Shown here: piece after piece, positions 8,679 through 16,559 of the stretch
How positions within the stretch are numbered: the stretch's first letter is position 1
How the letters are laid out: every line of letters starts with the position of its first letter
Source: an uncultured Acetatifactor sp.
Lineage (GTDB): Bacteria; Bacillota; Clostridia; Lachnospirales; Lachnospiraceae
Assembly (NCBI GenBank): GCA_910589035.1
Contig: CAJUSI010000054.1
Coordinates: 1 to 34,236 of the forward strand
Direction: 5' to 3'
DNA length: 34,236 bases
Program-made: the position numbers and the translations under genes
Notes under the pieces: generated by a model
The model's database searches: none
What the model was told of the DNA's origin: nothing
Seen by the model: only the letters and a program-made list of their open reading frames with translations

Positions 8679-8725
8679 CGGCATTCGGACCGGCACGGCA
8701 GTGCAGGATCGGATGCCGTTTTTTT
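8679..8725 (+). terminator. Intrinsic terminator of the DUF6465-type gene
   Basis: CGGCATTCG (8679-8687) pairs with CGGATGCCG (8710-8718), nine pairs with one T-G wobble. Seven T residues (8719-8725) follow directly. It lies just before the hrcA promoter and separates the two units. Confidence 0.88.
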
Positions 8726-8764
8726 CATTTAGAATTTTTTTAGAATTATTTTTAGGGAAATCGG

Positions 8765-8793
8765 TTGACAATGGATAGGGTAAGTGTTATTTT
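8765..8793 (+). promoter_or_regulatory. Sigma-A promoter of the hrcA-grpE-dnaK operon
   Basis: TTGACA (8765-8770), a 17-base spacer and TATTTT (8788-8793). The predicted transcription start near 8800 is a few bases before the CIRCE element, so repressor bound there would block initiation or early elongation. Confidence 0.8.
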
Positions 8794-8807
8794 ATGGTTA
8801 TCAGATG

Positions 8808-8834
8808 TTAGCACTCTCTCCAAATGAGTGCTGA
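8808..8834. promoter_or_regulatory. CIRCE operator (HrcA binding site)
   Basis: TTAGCACTC (8808-8816), a 9-base spacer, then GAGTGCTGA (8826-8834). This matches the consensus TTAGCACTC-N9-GAGTGCTAA with one mismatch, in the penultimate position. It is placed between the sigma-A promoter and the hrcA RBS. This is the classic class I heat-shock operator, bound by the product of the adjacent hrcA gene as a negative autoregulatory loop. Confidence 0.97.
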
Positions 8835-8856
8835 TAATAAAGGGGAGGCGGCTTGG

Positions 8857-9894
8857 ATGGAGCTGGATGAGAGAAAAAAGAAAATCCTGCAGGCGGTCAT
8901 CCGCAACTATCTGGAAACAGGTGAACCGGTTGGCAGCAGAACCATATCCAAGTACACTGATCTGAATCTGAGTTCTGCCACAATCCGAAATGAGATGGTC
9001 GATCTGGAGGAGATGGGATATATATTTCAGCCCCACACTTCTGCGGGAAGGATTCCTTCCGACAAGGGATATCGGCTCTATGTGGATACCATGATGGAGG
9101 AAAAAGAGCGGGAAGTGGTGGAAATGAAGGAAATGCTGGTGGAGCGCCAGGACAAAATGGAGACCCTGCTGAAGCAGATTGCCAGGGTGCTGGCACAGAA
9201 CACCCAGTACGCCACCATGGTATCCGCCCCCCGGACCAAAAGGAGCAAGCTGAAGTTTATTCAGCTTTCCAGGGTGGATTCCCATCAGCTTCTGGCGGTT
9301 ATTGTACTGGAGGGAAATGTGATTAAGAACAATATCCTTCCGGTGGAAGAAGAGCTGAACGACGAGACCCTGCTGAAGCTGAATATCCTGCTGAACACCT
9401 ATTTAAACGGGCTGGCCATCGACGAGATCAACCTGGCCATGATAGCCATTATGAAGCAGCAGGCGGGAATTCACAGCCATATCGTGGGGGAAGTAATCGA
9501 CGCGGTAGCCGAGGCCATTAAGACGGAGGAGGATCTGGAGATCTATACCAGCGGCACCAACAATATTTTCCGCTATCCGGAGCTGTCCGATCACAGGAAG
9601 GCCAGCGAGCTGATCAATACCTTTGAGGAAAAGCAGCTTTTGGGAGAGCTTCTGCAGGAGGCGCATGCCGAGAACAATGAGACAGGGATTCAGGTGTACA
9701 TCGGATCGGAGACGCCGGTGCAGAGCATGCAGGATTGCAGTGTGGTTACGGCGACTTATGAATTGGGAGACGGCATGAAGGGAACGATAGGCATTGTGGG
9801 GCCCAAGAGGATGGACTATGACAAGGTGGTGGTTACTCTGAGAACGATACAGACGCAGCTGGATGAATTATATAAAGATAAAGAAACGCGGTGA
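8857..9894 (+). CDS. hrcA: Heat-inducible transcription repressor HrcA
   Basis: A 345-residue repressor of class I heat-shock genes. It begins with a winged-helix domain (MELDERKKKILQAVIRNYLETGEPVGSR, then SSATIRNEMVDLEEMGY and QPHTSAGRIPSDKGYRLYVD) and continues with the GAF-like dimerisation domain. It binds CIRCE and is kept active by GroEL in known systems. I chose the ATG at 8857 because AGGGGAGG (8841-8848) precedes it and the family starts with MELDER. The ATG at 8824 lies inside the CIRCE operator and has no RBS. It is the first gene of an operon with grpE and dnaK, 39 bases before grpE. Confidence 0.97.
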   Translation: MELDERKKKILQAVIRNYLETGEPVGSRTISKYTDLNLSSATIRNEMVDLEEMGYIFQPHTSAGRIPSDKGYRLYVDTMMEEKEREVVEMKEMLVERQDKMETLLKQIARVLAQNTQYATMVSAPRTKRSKLKFIQLSRVDSHQLLAVIVLEGNVIKNNILPVEEELNDETLLKLNILLNTYLNGLAIDEINLAMIAIMKQQAGIHSHIVGEVIDAVAEAIKTEEDLEIYTSGTNNIFRYPELSDHRKASELINTFEEKQLLGELLQEAHAENNETGIQVYIGSETPVQSMQDCSVVTATYELGDGMKGTIGIVGPKRMDYDKVVVTLRTIQTQLDELYKDKETR

Positions 9895-9933
9895 CGCGGA
9901 ATAAGAGAGGACTGGAGGTTTGAAACCGGAGTT

Positions 9934-10650
9934 ATGGCTGATCAGGAGAAAGAAATAGAAAAGGAAATGGATGAGCAGAGACAGCAGGCGAATCCGGAGG
10001 AAACGGCGGGAACGGAAGAAAGTACCGCTTCGGAGGACAGCGTTCTGAAGGATCACGGGGACGGCGCCGAAAGAGAGGAAGAGATGCCGGAAGATTCCGG
10101 TGAGGAGTCCGGGGGAGAGGATGCGGAAGCAGAGCCTCCGGAGGGAGAGGACCCCAAAACCTGGGCGGAGAAAAGGGCCGCGAAAAAGCAGGCGAAGCTG
10201 GATAAGAAGTCTCAGGGCTACAGGGAGCAGATCGGGCAGCTGGAGGATAAGGTAAAAAGGCAGCTGGCGGAATTTGAAAATTTCCGGAACCGCACGGAGA
10301 AGGAAAAGCATGCCATGTTTGAGACCGGCGCAAAGAGCGTGGTGGAGAAGATACTTCCCGTAGTGGACAATTTCGAGAGAGGGCTGGCTACCGTGCCCGA
10401 GGATAAGAAGGAAGATCCTTTTGTGGACGGAATGATGCGCATATACAAACAGCTGCTTACGGAGCTGGAAAATATAGGCGTGAAGCCCATTGAGGCAGTG
10501 GGGAAGGAATTTGACCCCAATCTTCACAATGCGGTCATGCAGGTGGAAAGTGAAGAATATGAGTCCGGAACGGTGGCACAGGAGCTGCAGAAGGGCTATA
10601 CTTACCGGGACAGTGTGGTGAGGCATTCCATGGTGGCCGTCGTAATGTGA
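9934..10650 (+). CDS. grpE: Nucleotide exchange factor GrpE
   Basis: A 238-residue co-chaperone that releases ADP from DnaK. The first 70-80 residues are an acidic, Glu-rich, low-complexity tail. Next comes a coiled coil (QGYREQIGQLEDKVKRQLAEFENFRNRT, about 90-120). The C-terminal beta domain has the family hallmarks KILPVVDNFERGL, GVKPIEAVGKEFDPNLHNAVMQVE and KGYTYRDSVVRHSMVAVV. The acidic N-terminal tail is longer than in many homologues. Spacing suggests translation within the hrcA operon. A GGAGGT at 9914-9919 is unusually far (15 bases) from the ATG and a weaker CGGAG is nearer, so the exact start is slightly uncertain. Confidence 0.96.
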   Translation: MADQEKEIEKEMDEQRQQANPEETAGTEESTASEDSVLKDHGDGAEREEEMPEDSGEESGGEDAEAEPPEGEDPKTWAEKRAAKKQAKLDKKSQGYREQIGQLEDKVKRQLAEFENFRNRTEKEKHAMFETGAKSVVEKILPVVDNFERGLATVPEDKKEDPFVDGMMRIYKQLLTELENIGVKPIEAVGKEFDPNLHNAVMQVESEEYESGTVAQELQKGYTYRDSVVRHSMVAVVM

Positions 10651-10790
10651 GGATGGATTATGACACGGTCGTCGGTTTCTGCGCGGCCGGCCTGCTTCAG
10701 GATTTAATTTCAAGGAGCAGGGCATCAATAAAGTTTGAGAACCAAGACATAATTTAAGATAAAAGAAGAACAAATCAGGAGGATATAAAA

Positions 10791-12662
10791 ATGAGCAAGA
10801 TCATCGGTATCGACTTGGGTACGACAAACAGCTGTGTGGCTGTAATGGAGGGCGGCAAGCCCACCGTTATCGCAAACGCCGAGGGTGCAAGGACCACGCC
10901 TTCCGTGGTGGCTTTTACAAAGACAGGAGAGAGACTGGTAGGTGAGCCGGCAAAGCGCCAGGCGGTTACCAATGCGGAGAAGACCATCGCTTCCATTAAG
11001 AGAGATATGGGTACGGACAACGGCCGTTCCGTTGACGGCAAGAAATATTCGCCTCAGCAGATCTCGGCAATGATTCTTCAGAAACTGAAGGCAGACGCGG
11101 AGAGCTATCTGGGAGAAAAAGTGGCGGAAGCGGTCATCACGGTTCCCGCGTATTTCAACGATGCACAGCGTCAGGCTACCAAGGATGCGGGCAAGATCGC
11201 AGGCCTGGACGTGAAGCGTATCATCAACGAGCCCACGGCGGCGGCGCTGGCCTATGGCCTTGACAATGAGAAAGAGCAGAAGATTATGGTATATGACCTG
11301 GGCGGCGGCACCTTCGACGTATCCATCATTGAGATCGGCGACGGCGTCATCGAGGTTCTGGCCACCAACGGCGATACCCACCTTGGCGGCGACGATTTTG
11401 ATAATAAGGTGATTCAGTGGATGCTGTCCGAGTTCAAAAAGGCGGAGGGCGTTGACCTCTCCGGGGATAAGATGGCGATGCAGAGGCTGAAGGAAGCTGC
11501 GGAGAAGGCCAAGAAGGAGCTTTCCAGCGCCATGACCACCAATATCAACCTTCCCTTCATCACGGCAACGGCAGAGGGACCGAAGCATTTTGACATGAAC
11601 TTAAGCAGGGCGCAGTTTGACGAGCTGACCCATGATCTGGTGGAGAAGACCGCCATTCCTGTGCAGAACGCCATGAAGGATGCAGGCCTGACCAATTCCG
11701 ATCTGGGACAGGTGCTTCTGGTAGGCGGCTCCACCCGTATCCCTGCGGTACAGGATAAGGTAAGGCAGATCACCGGCAAGGAACCCAGCAAGTCCTTAAA
11801 TCCCGACGAGTGTGTGGCCATCGGCGCCTCCGTGCAGGGCGGCAAGCTGGCAGGCGATGCCGGCGCAGGCGATATCCTGCTTCTGGATGTAACGCCCCTT
11901 TCCCTGTCCATCGAGACCATGGGCGGCGTGGCGACCAGACTCATTGAGAGAAATACAACCATCCCCACCAAGCACAGCCAGATTTTCTCTACTGCGGCGG
12001 ACAATCAGACTGCGGTGGATATCAATGTGGTGCAGGGTGAAAGACAGTTTGCAAGGGATAACAAATCTCTGGGACAGTTCCGTCTGGACGGAATCCCTCC
12101 TGCAAGAAGAGGCGTTCCTCAGATCGAGGTTACCTTTGATATTGATGCCAACGGCATCGTGAATGTATCCGCTAAAGATCTGGGAACCGGTAAGGAGCAG
12201 CATATTACCATTACGGCCGGCTCCAATATGTCCGATGACGAGATCGAGAGAGCAGTGAAGGAAGCTGCTGAGTTCGAGGCACAGGATAAGAAGAGGAAGG
12301 AAGCCGTTGAGGCGAGAAACGAGGCGGATTCCTTTGTGTTCCAGACGGAGAAGGCACTTACCGAAGTGGGAGACAAGATCAGTGACAGCGAAAAGTCCGC
12401 AGTGCAGGCAGACCTGGATGCGGTAAAGGCAATTCTGGATAGGACAAAGGACCAGGAGATGAGCGAAAGCGATGTGGATGAGCTGAAGGCGGCCAGGGAG
12501 AAGCTGATGAACAGCGCACAGAGCCTGTTTACCAAGATGTATGAAAACATGCAGCAGGCACAGGGCGGCGCGGCAGGCCCGGATATGAGCGGCCAGGCCG
12601 GCGGCGGAAGTGCAGGCGCTCCCGATGACGATGTGATCGACGGGGACTTCCGTGAGGTATAA
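10791..12662 (+). CDS. dnaK: Chaperone DnaK (Hsp70)
   Basis: A 623-residue Hsp70 that folds and protects client proteins in ATP-driven cycles with DnaJ and GrpE. ATPase signatures are IGIDLGTTNSCVA near the N-terminus, YDLGGGTFDVSI near 170 and LVGGSTRIPAVQ near 310. The substrate-binding domain follows the linker DILLLDVTPLSLSIE. The C-terminal tail is Gly/Ala-rich and ends DDDVIDGDFREV, matching the conserved end. It lacks the roughly 25-residue N-domain insertion of proteobacterial DnaK, as expected for Firmicutes. AGGAGG lies 8 bases before the ATG. The 140-base gap after grpE shows no second CIRCE. Confidence 0.99.
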   Translation: MSKIIGIDLGTTNSCVAVMEGGKPTVIANAEGARTTPSVVAFTKTGERLVGEPAKRQAVTNAEKTIASIKRDMGTDNGRSVDGKKYSPQQISAMILQKLKADAESYLGEKVAEAVITVPAYFNDAQRQATKDAGKIAGLDVKRIINEPTAAALAYGLDNEKEQKIMVYDLGGGTFDVSIIEIGDGVIEVLATNGDTHLGGDDFDNKVIQWMLSEFKKAEGVDLSGDKMAMQRLKEAAEKAKKELSSAMTTNINLPFITATAEGPKHFDMNLSRAQFDELTHDLVEKTAIPVQNAMKDAGLTNSDLGQVLLVGGSTRIPAVQDKVRQITGKEPSKSLNPDECVAIGASVQGGKLAGDAGAGDILLLDVTPLSLSIETMGGVATRLIERNTTIPTKHSQIFSTAADNQTAVDINVVQGERQFARDNKSLGQFRLDGIPPARRGVPQIEVTFDIDANGIVNVSAKDLGTGKEQHITITAGSNMSDDEIERAVKEAAEFEAQDKKRKEAVEARNEADSFVFQTEKALTEVGDKISDSEKSAVQADLDAVKAILDRTKDQEMSESDVDELKAAREKLMNSAQSLFTKMYENMQQAQGGAAGPDMSGQAGGGSAGAPDDDVIDGDFREV

Positions 12663-12674
12663 AGCCAACATTGG

Positions 12675-12702
12675 AAAACGGTGCCGTATGCGGCACCGTT
12701 TT
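12675..12702 (+). terminator. Intrinsic terminator after dnaK
   Basis: AAAACGGTGCCG (12675-12686) and CGGCACCGTTTT (12691-12702) form a perfect 12-bp stem with a TATG loop. The stem ends in TTTT, the usual A-tract/GC-stem/T-tract form that can act in both directions. It lies 13 bases after the dnaK stop and separates dnaK from dnaJ. Confidence 0.93.
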
Positions 12703-12726
12703 CGCGGTAAATGATAAGAGCCGTAT

Positions 12727-12785
12727 TGTCGGAAATCATTTTCTTCCGGAAATAAATGTCGGAAATCATTTTTTCTGGCAATAAA
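12727..12785. repeat. Imperfect 30-bp tandem duplication upstream of dnaJ
   Basis: Two adjacent units, 12727-12756 and 12757-12785, both begin TGTCGGAAATCATTTT and end GGnAATAAA with minor changes between. They lie in the dnaK-dnaJ gap, about 190 bases before dnaJ. The function is unknown. They could be a regulatory repeat or a replication slippage product. Confidence 0.75.
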
Positions 12786-12972
12786 TGATTGAATATATGC
12801 ACAAAATGTGATAATTTATATTCACGAATGAAAACCATTGCCAATCTGAATGTATAACGGGCGAATGCTTCTGCAATCCCTGTGCAGTAAGCAGCAATGA
12901 AATGCGTTCGTGAGTAAAGATAGTATGTAAAAAGAAGTCAGCATAAGCTGTTTTGGATATGAGGTGTGGATT

Positions 12973-14154
12973 ATGGCAGAGCAGAAACGGGACTATTATG
13001 AAGTTCTGGGCGTGGACAAAGGCGCGGATGATGCCGCGATCAAAAAAGCATACCGTGCCCTGGCAAAGAAGTATCATCCGGATATGAATCCCGGGGATGC
13101 GGACGCGGAGAAAAAATTTAAGGAAGCATCGGAAGCATATGCCGTATTAAGCGATCCGGATAAGAGGCGTCAGTATGATCAGTTTGGTCATGCTGCTTTT
13201 GAGGGCGGCGCAGGCGGAGCCGGCGGCTTTGACTTCAGCGGAGCGGATTTCGGCGATATTTTCGGGGATATTTTCGGCGACCTTTTTGGCGGCGGCCGCA
13301 GCAGGGCCCGCAGCAACGGTCCCATGAAAGGGGCAAATCTGCGTACAAGTGTCCGCATCAGCTTTGAGGAGGCGGTATTTGGCTGCAAGAAAGAGATAGA
13401 GCTGAATGTGAAGGAGACCTGCAAGACCTGTAACGGGTCGGGGGCCAAACCCGGAACCAATCTGGAGACATGCCCGAAATGCGGCGGAAAGGGACAGGTG
13501 GTGTTCACCCAGCAGTCCTTCTTCGGAACGGTCCGCAATGTGCAGACCTGTCCTGACTGCCAGGGAAGCGGCAAGATTATCAAGGAGAAATGCGCCGACT
13601 GCCGCGGAACGGGATACATCCCCATGAAAAAGCGCTATTCCGTGGATATCCCCGCCGGAATTGACAATGGACAGTCCACGCGCATGCCCGGACTGGGAGA
13701 GCCGGGAATCAACGGCGGGCCCAGGGGAGATGTGCTGATCGAGGTGATTGTGGGCCGTCATCCCATTTTCCAGAGACAGGATTTTGATATTTATTCTACG
13801 GTACCTATTTCTTATGCGGTGGCTGCATTGGGGGGCGAGGTGCTCATCGATACGGTGGACGGCAAGGTGATCTATGACGTGAAGGCGGGTACACAGACAG
13901 ATACCCGTATCCGGCTGCGCGGCAAGGGCGTGCCTTCCTGGAGAAATAAGGATGTCCGGGGAGACCATTATGTGACATTGGTGATACAGGTGCCTGACAG
14001 ATTAAAGCCGGAGGCAAAGGAGCTGCTCCGGCAGTTCGACGAACTGACCGGCAATACCCTCAACTCCGCAAAATCTGCCGCGGAACCGGAACATGGCGGC
14101 GACAGCGGCAGGGACGGCACGAAAGAGGGCAAAAAGAAGAAGTTCTGGAAATGA
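12973..14154 (+). CDS. dnaJ: Chaperone DnaJ (Hsp40)
   Basis: A 393-residue type I Hsp40 that delivers substrates to DnaK and stimulates its ATPase. Domains in order: J domain (1 to about 70) with the essential HPD at YHPDMNP; a Gly/Phe linker (GGAGGAGGFDFSGADFGDIFGDIFG); a zinc-finger domain with four CxxCxGxG repeats (CKTCNGSG, CPKCGGKG, CPDCQGSG, CADCRGTG); and a C-terminal substrate domain. The basic end GKKKKFWK is short and Lys-rich. I chose the ATG at 12973, which has GAGGTG six bases upstream. The in-frame GTG at 12964 overlaps that RBS. It is separated from dnaK by a terminator and a 300-base gap without a CIRCE, so it may be regulated independently. Confidence 0.98.
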   Translation: MAEQKRDYYEVLGVDKGADDAAIKKAYRALAKKYHPDMNPGDADAEKKFKEASEAYAVLSDPDKRRQYDQFGHAAFEGGAGGAGGFDFSGADFGDIFGDIFGDLFGGGRSRARSNGPMKGANLRTSVRISFEEAVFGCKKEIELNVKETCKTCNGSGAKPGTNLETCPKCGGKGQVVFTQQSFFGTVRNVQTCPDCQGSGKIIKEKCADCRGTGYIPMKKRYSVDIPAGIDNGQSTRMPGLGEPGINGGPRGDVLIEVIVGRHPIFQRQDFDIYSTVPISYAVAALGGEVLIDTVDGKVIYDVKAGTQTDTRIRLRGKGVPSWRNKDVRGDHYVTLVIQVPDRLKPEAKELLRQFDELTGNTLNSAKSAAEPEHGGDSGRDGTKEGKKKKFWK

Positions 14155-14318
14155 AGAAAGAAACTTGTTAGAAAAGCTGTGAACCAGGGGTGGGCTGACA
14201 CCTGAAATCTGATATGTTTTCCGAACGCAGGTGTCGGAGGTGGCAGGCAACAGGAAAACCTGTTATTTTCCGGACATGGGTTCCGGAGGTTGGCAGACAA
14301 CGGAAAAATGAACCATGG

Positions 14319-14359
14319 AAAGGGAATGTTTGGTGCTGCGGCATTTACATTCCCTTTTT
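14319..14359 (+). terminator. Probable intrinsic terminator after dnaJ
   Basis: AAAGGGAATGT (14319-14329) and ACATTCCCTTT (14347-14357) form an 11-bp perfect stem with a 17-base loop, and T residues follow. It lies about 165 bases after the dnaJ stop. The intervening 14155-14318 holds short repeated motifs (CGGAGGTTGGCAG/CGGAGGTGGCAGGCAACAGG) but no gene that I can support. Confidence 0.75.
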
Positions 14360-14415
14360 AGAATACAAAATTAGTAAAGGGACATGGGGATGGACAAGAG
14401 AAGGGCAAATGCGTA

Positions 14416-14444
14416 TTGCAGAGGAGCAGTAAATATCGTATAAT
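14416..14444 (+). promoter_or_regulatory. Sigma-A promoter for a small membrane-peptide locus
   Basis: TTGCAG (14416-14421), an exact 17-base spacer and a perfect TATAAT (14439-14444). The predicted start near 14451 is 26 bases before an ATG with a good RBS at 14477. Confidence 0.8.
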
Positions 14445-14476
14445 CAGATATATAAGCTGAAACAGGAGAAATAACC

Positions 14477-14643
14477 ATGAGTGACAAGGGAGCTTTGCTT
14501 CCGGCAATCATATGGATTTTTCAGCGCCTTTATGGTTCTTTGTGATAGAAAATACCGCAATGGGCATTGTCTGGCTGGGCGGGGGAATTGCCGGGCTGAC
14601 CATTGCATTGATCAGGCGCAGTAAGGGGAAGAAAAGCGGGTAA
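14477..14643 (+). pseudogene. Small membrane-peptide gene, probably frameshifted
   Basis: The ATG at 14477 has a good RBS (ACAGGAGAA) and a strong promoter, but its frame stops after 22 codons at 14543. An overlapping frame, with an ATG at 14512, runs 43 codons to a TAA at 14641-14643. It encodes DFSAPLWFFVIENTAMGIVWL, then GGGIAGLTIALI and a basic end RRSKGKKSG, which is one transmembrane helix with a positive-inside tail. The two frames look like parts of one small gene split by an indel near 14490-14510. Alternatively the 43-codon ORF is translated on its own. I do not recognise the family. It was too short for routine ORF calling. Confidence 0.45.
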
Positions 14644-14693
14644 ATTCCCGGAAGAATTTTACTGAAAAGGGTGTTGAAGAGCAGTGGATTGAA

Positions 14694-16493
14694 ATGATGA
14701 AAAGAAAAAAGAATGAATTCCTGGCACTTTTATGCAATTTATATATTGTTGCCCTGTTGGCCGCACTGCCTCTGTATACGGGGGACGGATACGGACGGCT
14801 GGGCGATATCAAATATATGCTGTTTCGCAATATTTCCGTTTTGTGCCTGGGGATATGGCTGGGGGCCGGAATGCCGGGCCGCATACGCGCCATGACGGAG
14901 TGGGGCCGGGGGGCTGGCGCCGGGGCCGGGCGGAGGGGCACAGAGGGCAGGGCACTGCCTTTTAACTGGCTTGACTGGGCGGTGGCCGCCTATGCTGTCT
15001 GCGTGGTAATCTCCGCCGTCTGTAGCTCTTACGGCAAACTGGCGTGGACCGGCTACGACGAATGGTACATGGGGGCATATTCCCAGCTGCTTTTTGTGGG
15101 AATTTATTTTTTTGTGTCCAGACAGTACGACGGCGCTTCCTGGCCCCTGTACCTGGGAGAAGCGGCGCTGTTTGTCGTGACCCTGCTGGGGCTCCTGCAT
15201 CGGCTGGGAATCGACCCCCTGGGCCTGATGACGGGCTGGACCGGTGAAGACTGGGAATATAGCCATTTGCTGTCCACTCTGGGAAATATTAACTGGCTGT
15301 GCGGCTATTACAGCGCGGCATTGGCTTTCCTGCTTGTACATTTCCTGAGGGAGAGAAGGCGCTGGCTGCAGATACTTCTGTACCTGGTTTCCATGCTGAG
15401 CTTTGTGCTGCTTGGGATTCAGGGGAGCCAGAGCGGCTGGCTGATTCTGGCGGCCTGCACGGGGGCATGTATCCTGCTGGGCCGTGGACAGAAGGGGATT
15501 TCCCGGAAAATATGCCTGCTCTTATCGGGCTTTTTTCTGTGCATGCCTCTGATGGAGCTTCTGGTGAAGCTTCGGGGTGAAAGGGCGGCAATGCCTGCGG
15601 ACGGGGATGTATTTGCTCATACGGCATGGTATACATGGCTGATTGCCGGGTGTGTCAGCCTGCTGCTGTTCCTTCTGGCGGGCAGAACCGAAGGGAAGAC
15701 TGCCGGAAAAGGCAGGGATAAGGAGAGAAAGACAGCCGAAAGAGACGAAGCCCATGAGAGAGTATCCGCTGTAAAAAGCGGATATGAAGGGAGGCGAACG
15801 GCCGAAAAAGGCGAGGCGGATGGGAAAGTATCCGCTGTAAAAGGCGGATATGAAGATAGAAAGACAGCCATAAAGGAAGAAGCCGCTGAGAGAGGGCTCC
15901 GTGGGAGCAGGATGAAAAAAATTATGATATTCGGCGGCATTATAGCGGCGCTGCTGATTGCCTTTCTTATAGTCTGCCGCAGCGTGGACGACGGCTTCGG
16001 CAGCGGGCGGGGATTTCTGTGGCGTATCTCGCTGGAGTGGTTTTCGGATGCAGGCCTGAAGGATAAACTGATAGGCGCGGGACCGGACTGCTATGGAGCG
16101 GCGGTATTTCAAAGCCTGGGCATGGGATCGGATGTCTGGAAAGGGGAGCGCTGGGAATATTCCATTTTTACCAATGCGCATAACGAATTTCTGAGTCAGC
16201 TTTGCAATACTGGTATTCTGGGAGCTGCAAGCTATGGGGCAATCTTTCTGGCGGGATTGGGCATGTGCCTCGGGCGCTGCCGGGGAGAGAGAGGCGGTGC
16301 GGAGGAAAGAAGCGGTGTGAAGGAAAAAAGCGGGGCGAAGAAAAGAGGCGCTCTGTGGCAGAGCTGGCTGGGATTTCTGGCGTTTGCCATGTACGGCATC
16401 CATTCCCTGGTGAGCTTCCAGCAGGTTTTAAATGCGCCTTTACTTTTCCTGGCGCTGGGAGTATGCGGGAGCGGCTTTCGGGACGGAAATTGA
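14694..16493 (+). CDS. O-antigen-ligase-like multi-pass membrane protein
   Basis: A 599-residue protein with about ten hydrophobic helices. A late extracytoplasmic loop carries the Wzy_C/O-antigen-ligase type motif NAHNEFLSQLCNTGILGAASY, where the His of HNEFL is the conserved family residue. Such proteins polymerise or transfer lipid-linked glycans at the membrane surface. No glycosyltransferase cluster is adjacent, so the substrate is unknown. Between helices (about residues 330-405) there is a charged, Lys/Glu/Arg-rich insertion built from 22-residue repeats, probably cytoplasmic. The RBS before the ATG-ATG start is weak (GAAGAG). Tandem ATGs leave a one-codon ambiguity. Confidence 0.75.
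   Translation: MMKRKKNEFLALLCNLYIVALLAALPLYTGDGYGRLGDIKYMLFRNISVLCLGIWLGAGMPGRIRAMTEWGRGAGAGAGRRGTEGRALPFNWLDWAVAAYAVCVVISAVCSSYGKLAWTGYDEWYMGAYSQLLFVGIYFFVSRQYDGASWPLYLGEAALFVVTLLGLLHRLGIDPLGLMTGWTGEDWEYSHLLSTLGNINWLCGYYSAALAFLLVHFLRERRRWLQILLYLVSMLSFVLLGIQGSQSGWLILAACTGACILLGRGQKGISRKICLLLSGFFLCMPLMELLVKLRGERAAMPADGDVFAHTAWYTWLIAGCVSLLLFLLAGRTEGKTAGKGRDKERKTAERDEAHERVSAVKSGYEGRRTAEKGEADGKVSAVKGGYEDRKTAIKEEAAERGLRGSRMKKIMIFGGIIAALLIAFLIVCRSVDDGFGSGRGFLWRISLEWFSDAGLKDKLIGAGPDCYGAAVFQSLGMGSDVWKGERWEYSIFTNAHNEFLSQLCNTGILGAASYGAIFLAGLGMCLGRCRGERGGAEERSGVKEKSGAKKRGALWQSWLGFLAFAMYGIHSLVSFQQVLNAPLLFLALGVCGSGFRDGN
15726..15908 (+). repeat. 66-bp in-frame tandem repeats inside the ligase-like gene
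   Basis: Units start at 15726, 15792 and 15858 (the last partial). Their translations are RKTAERDEAHERVSAVKSGY, RRTAEKGEADGKVSAVKGGY and RKTAIKEEAAERG. The core GTATCCGCTGTAAAA is shared exactly by units one and two. The period is a multiple of three, so copy-number change would preserve the reading frame. Confidence 0.85.
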
Positions 16494-16559
16494 CATCTGT
16501 TTCTCGCAGATTATAACTGTACATGAAAACCGGAAGGTGTAAGAAAGGCAGGATTTATT

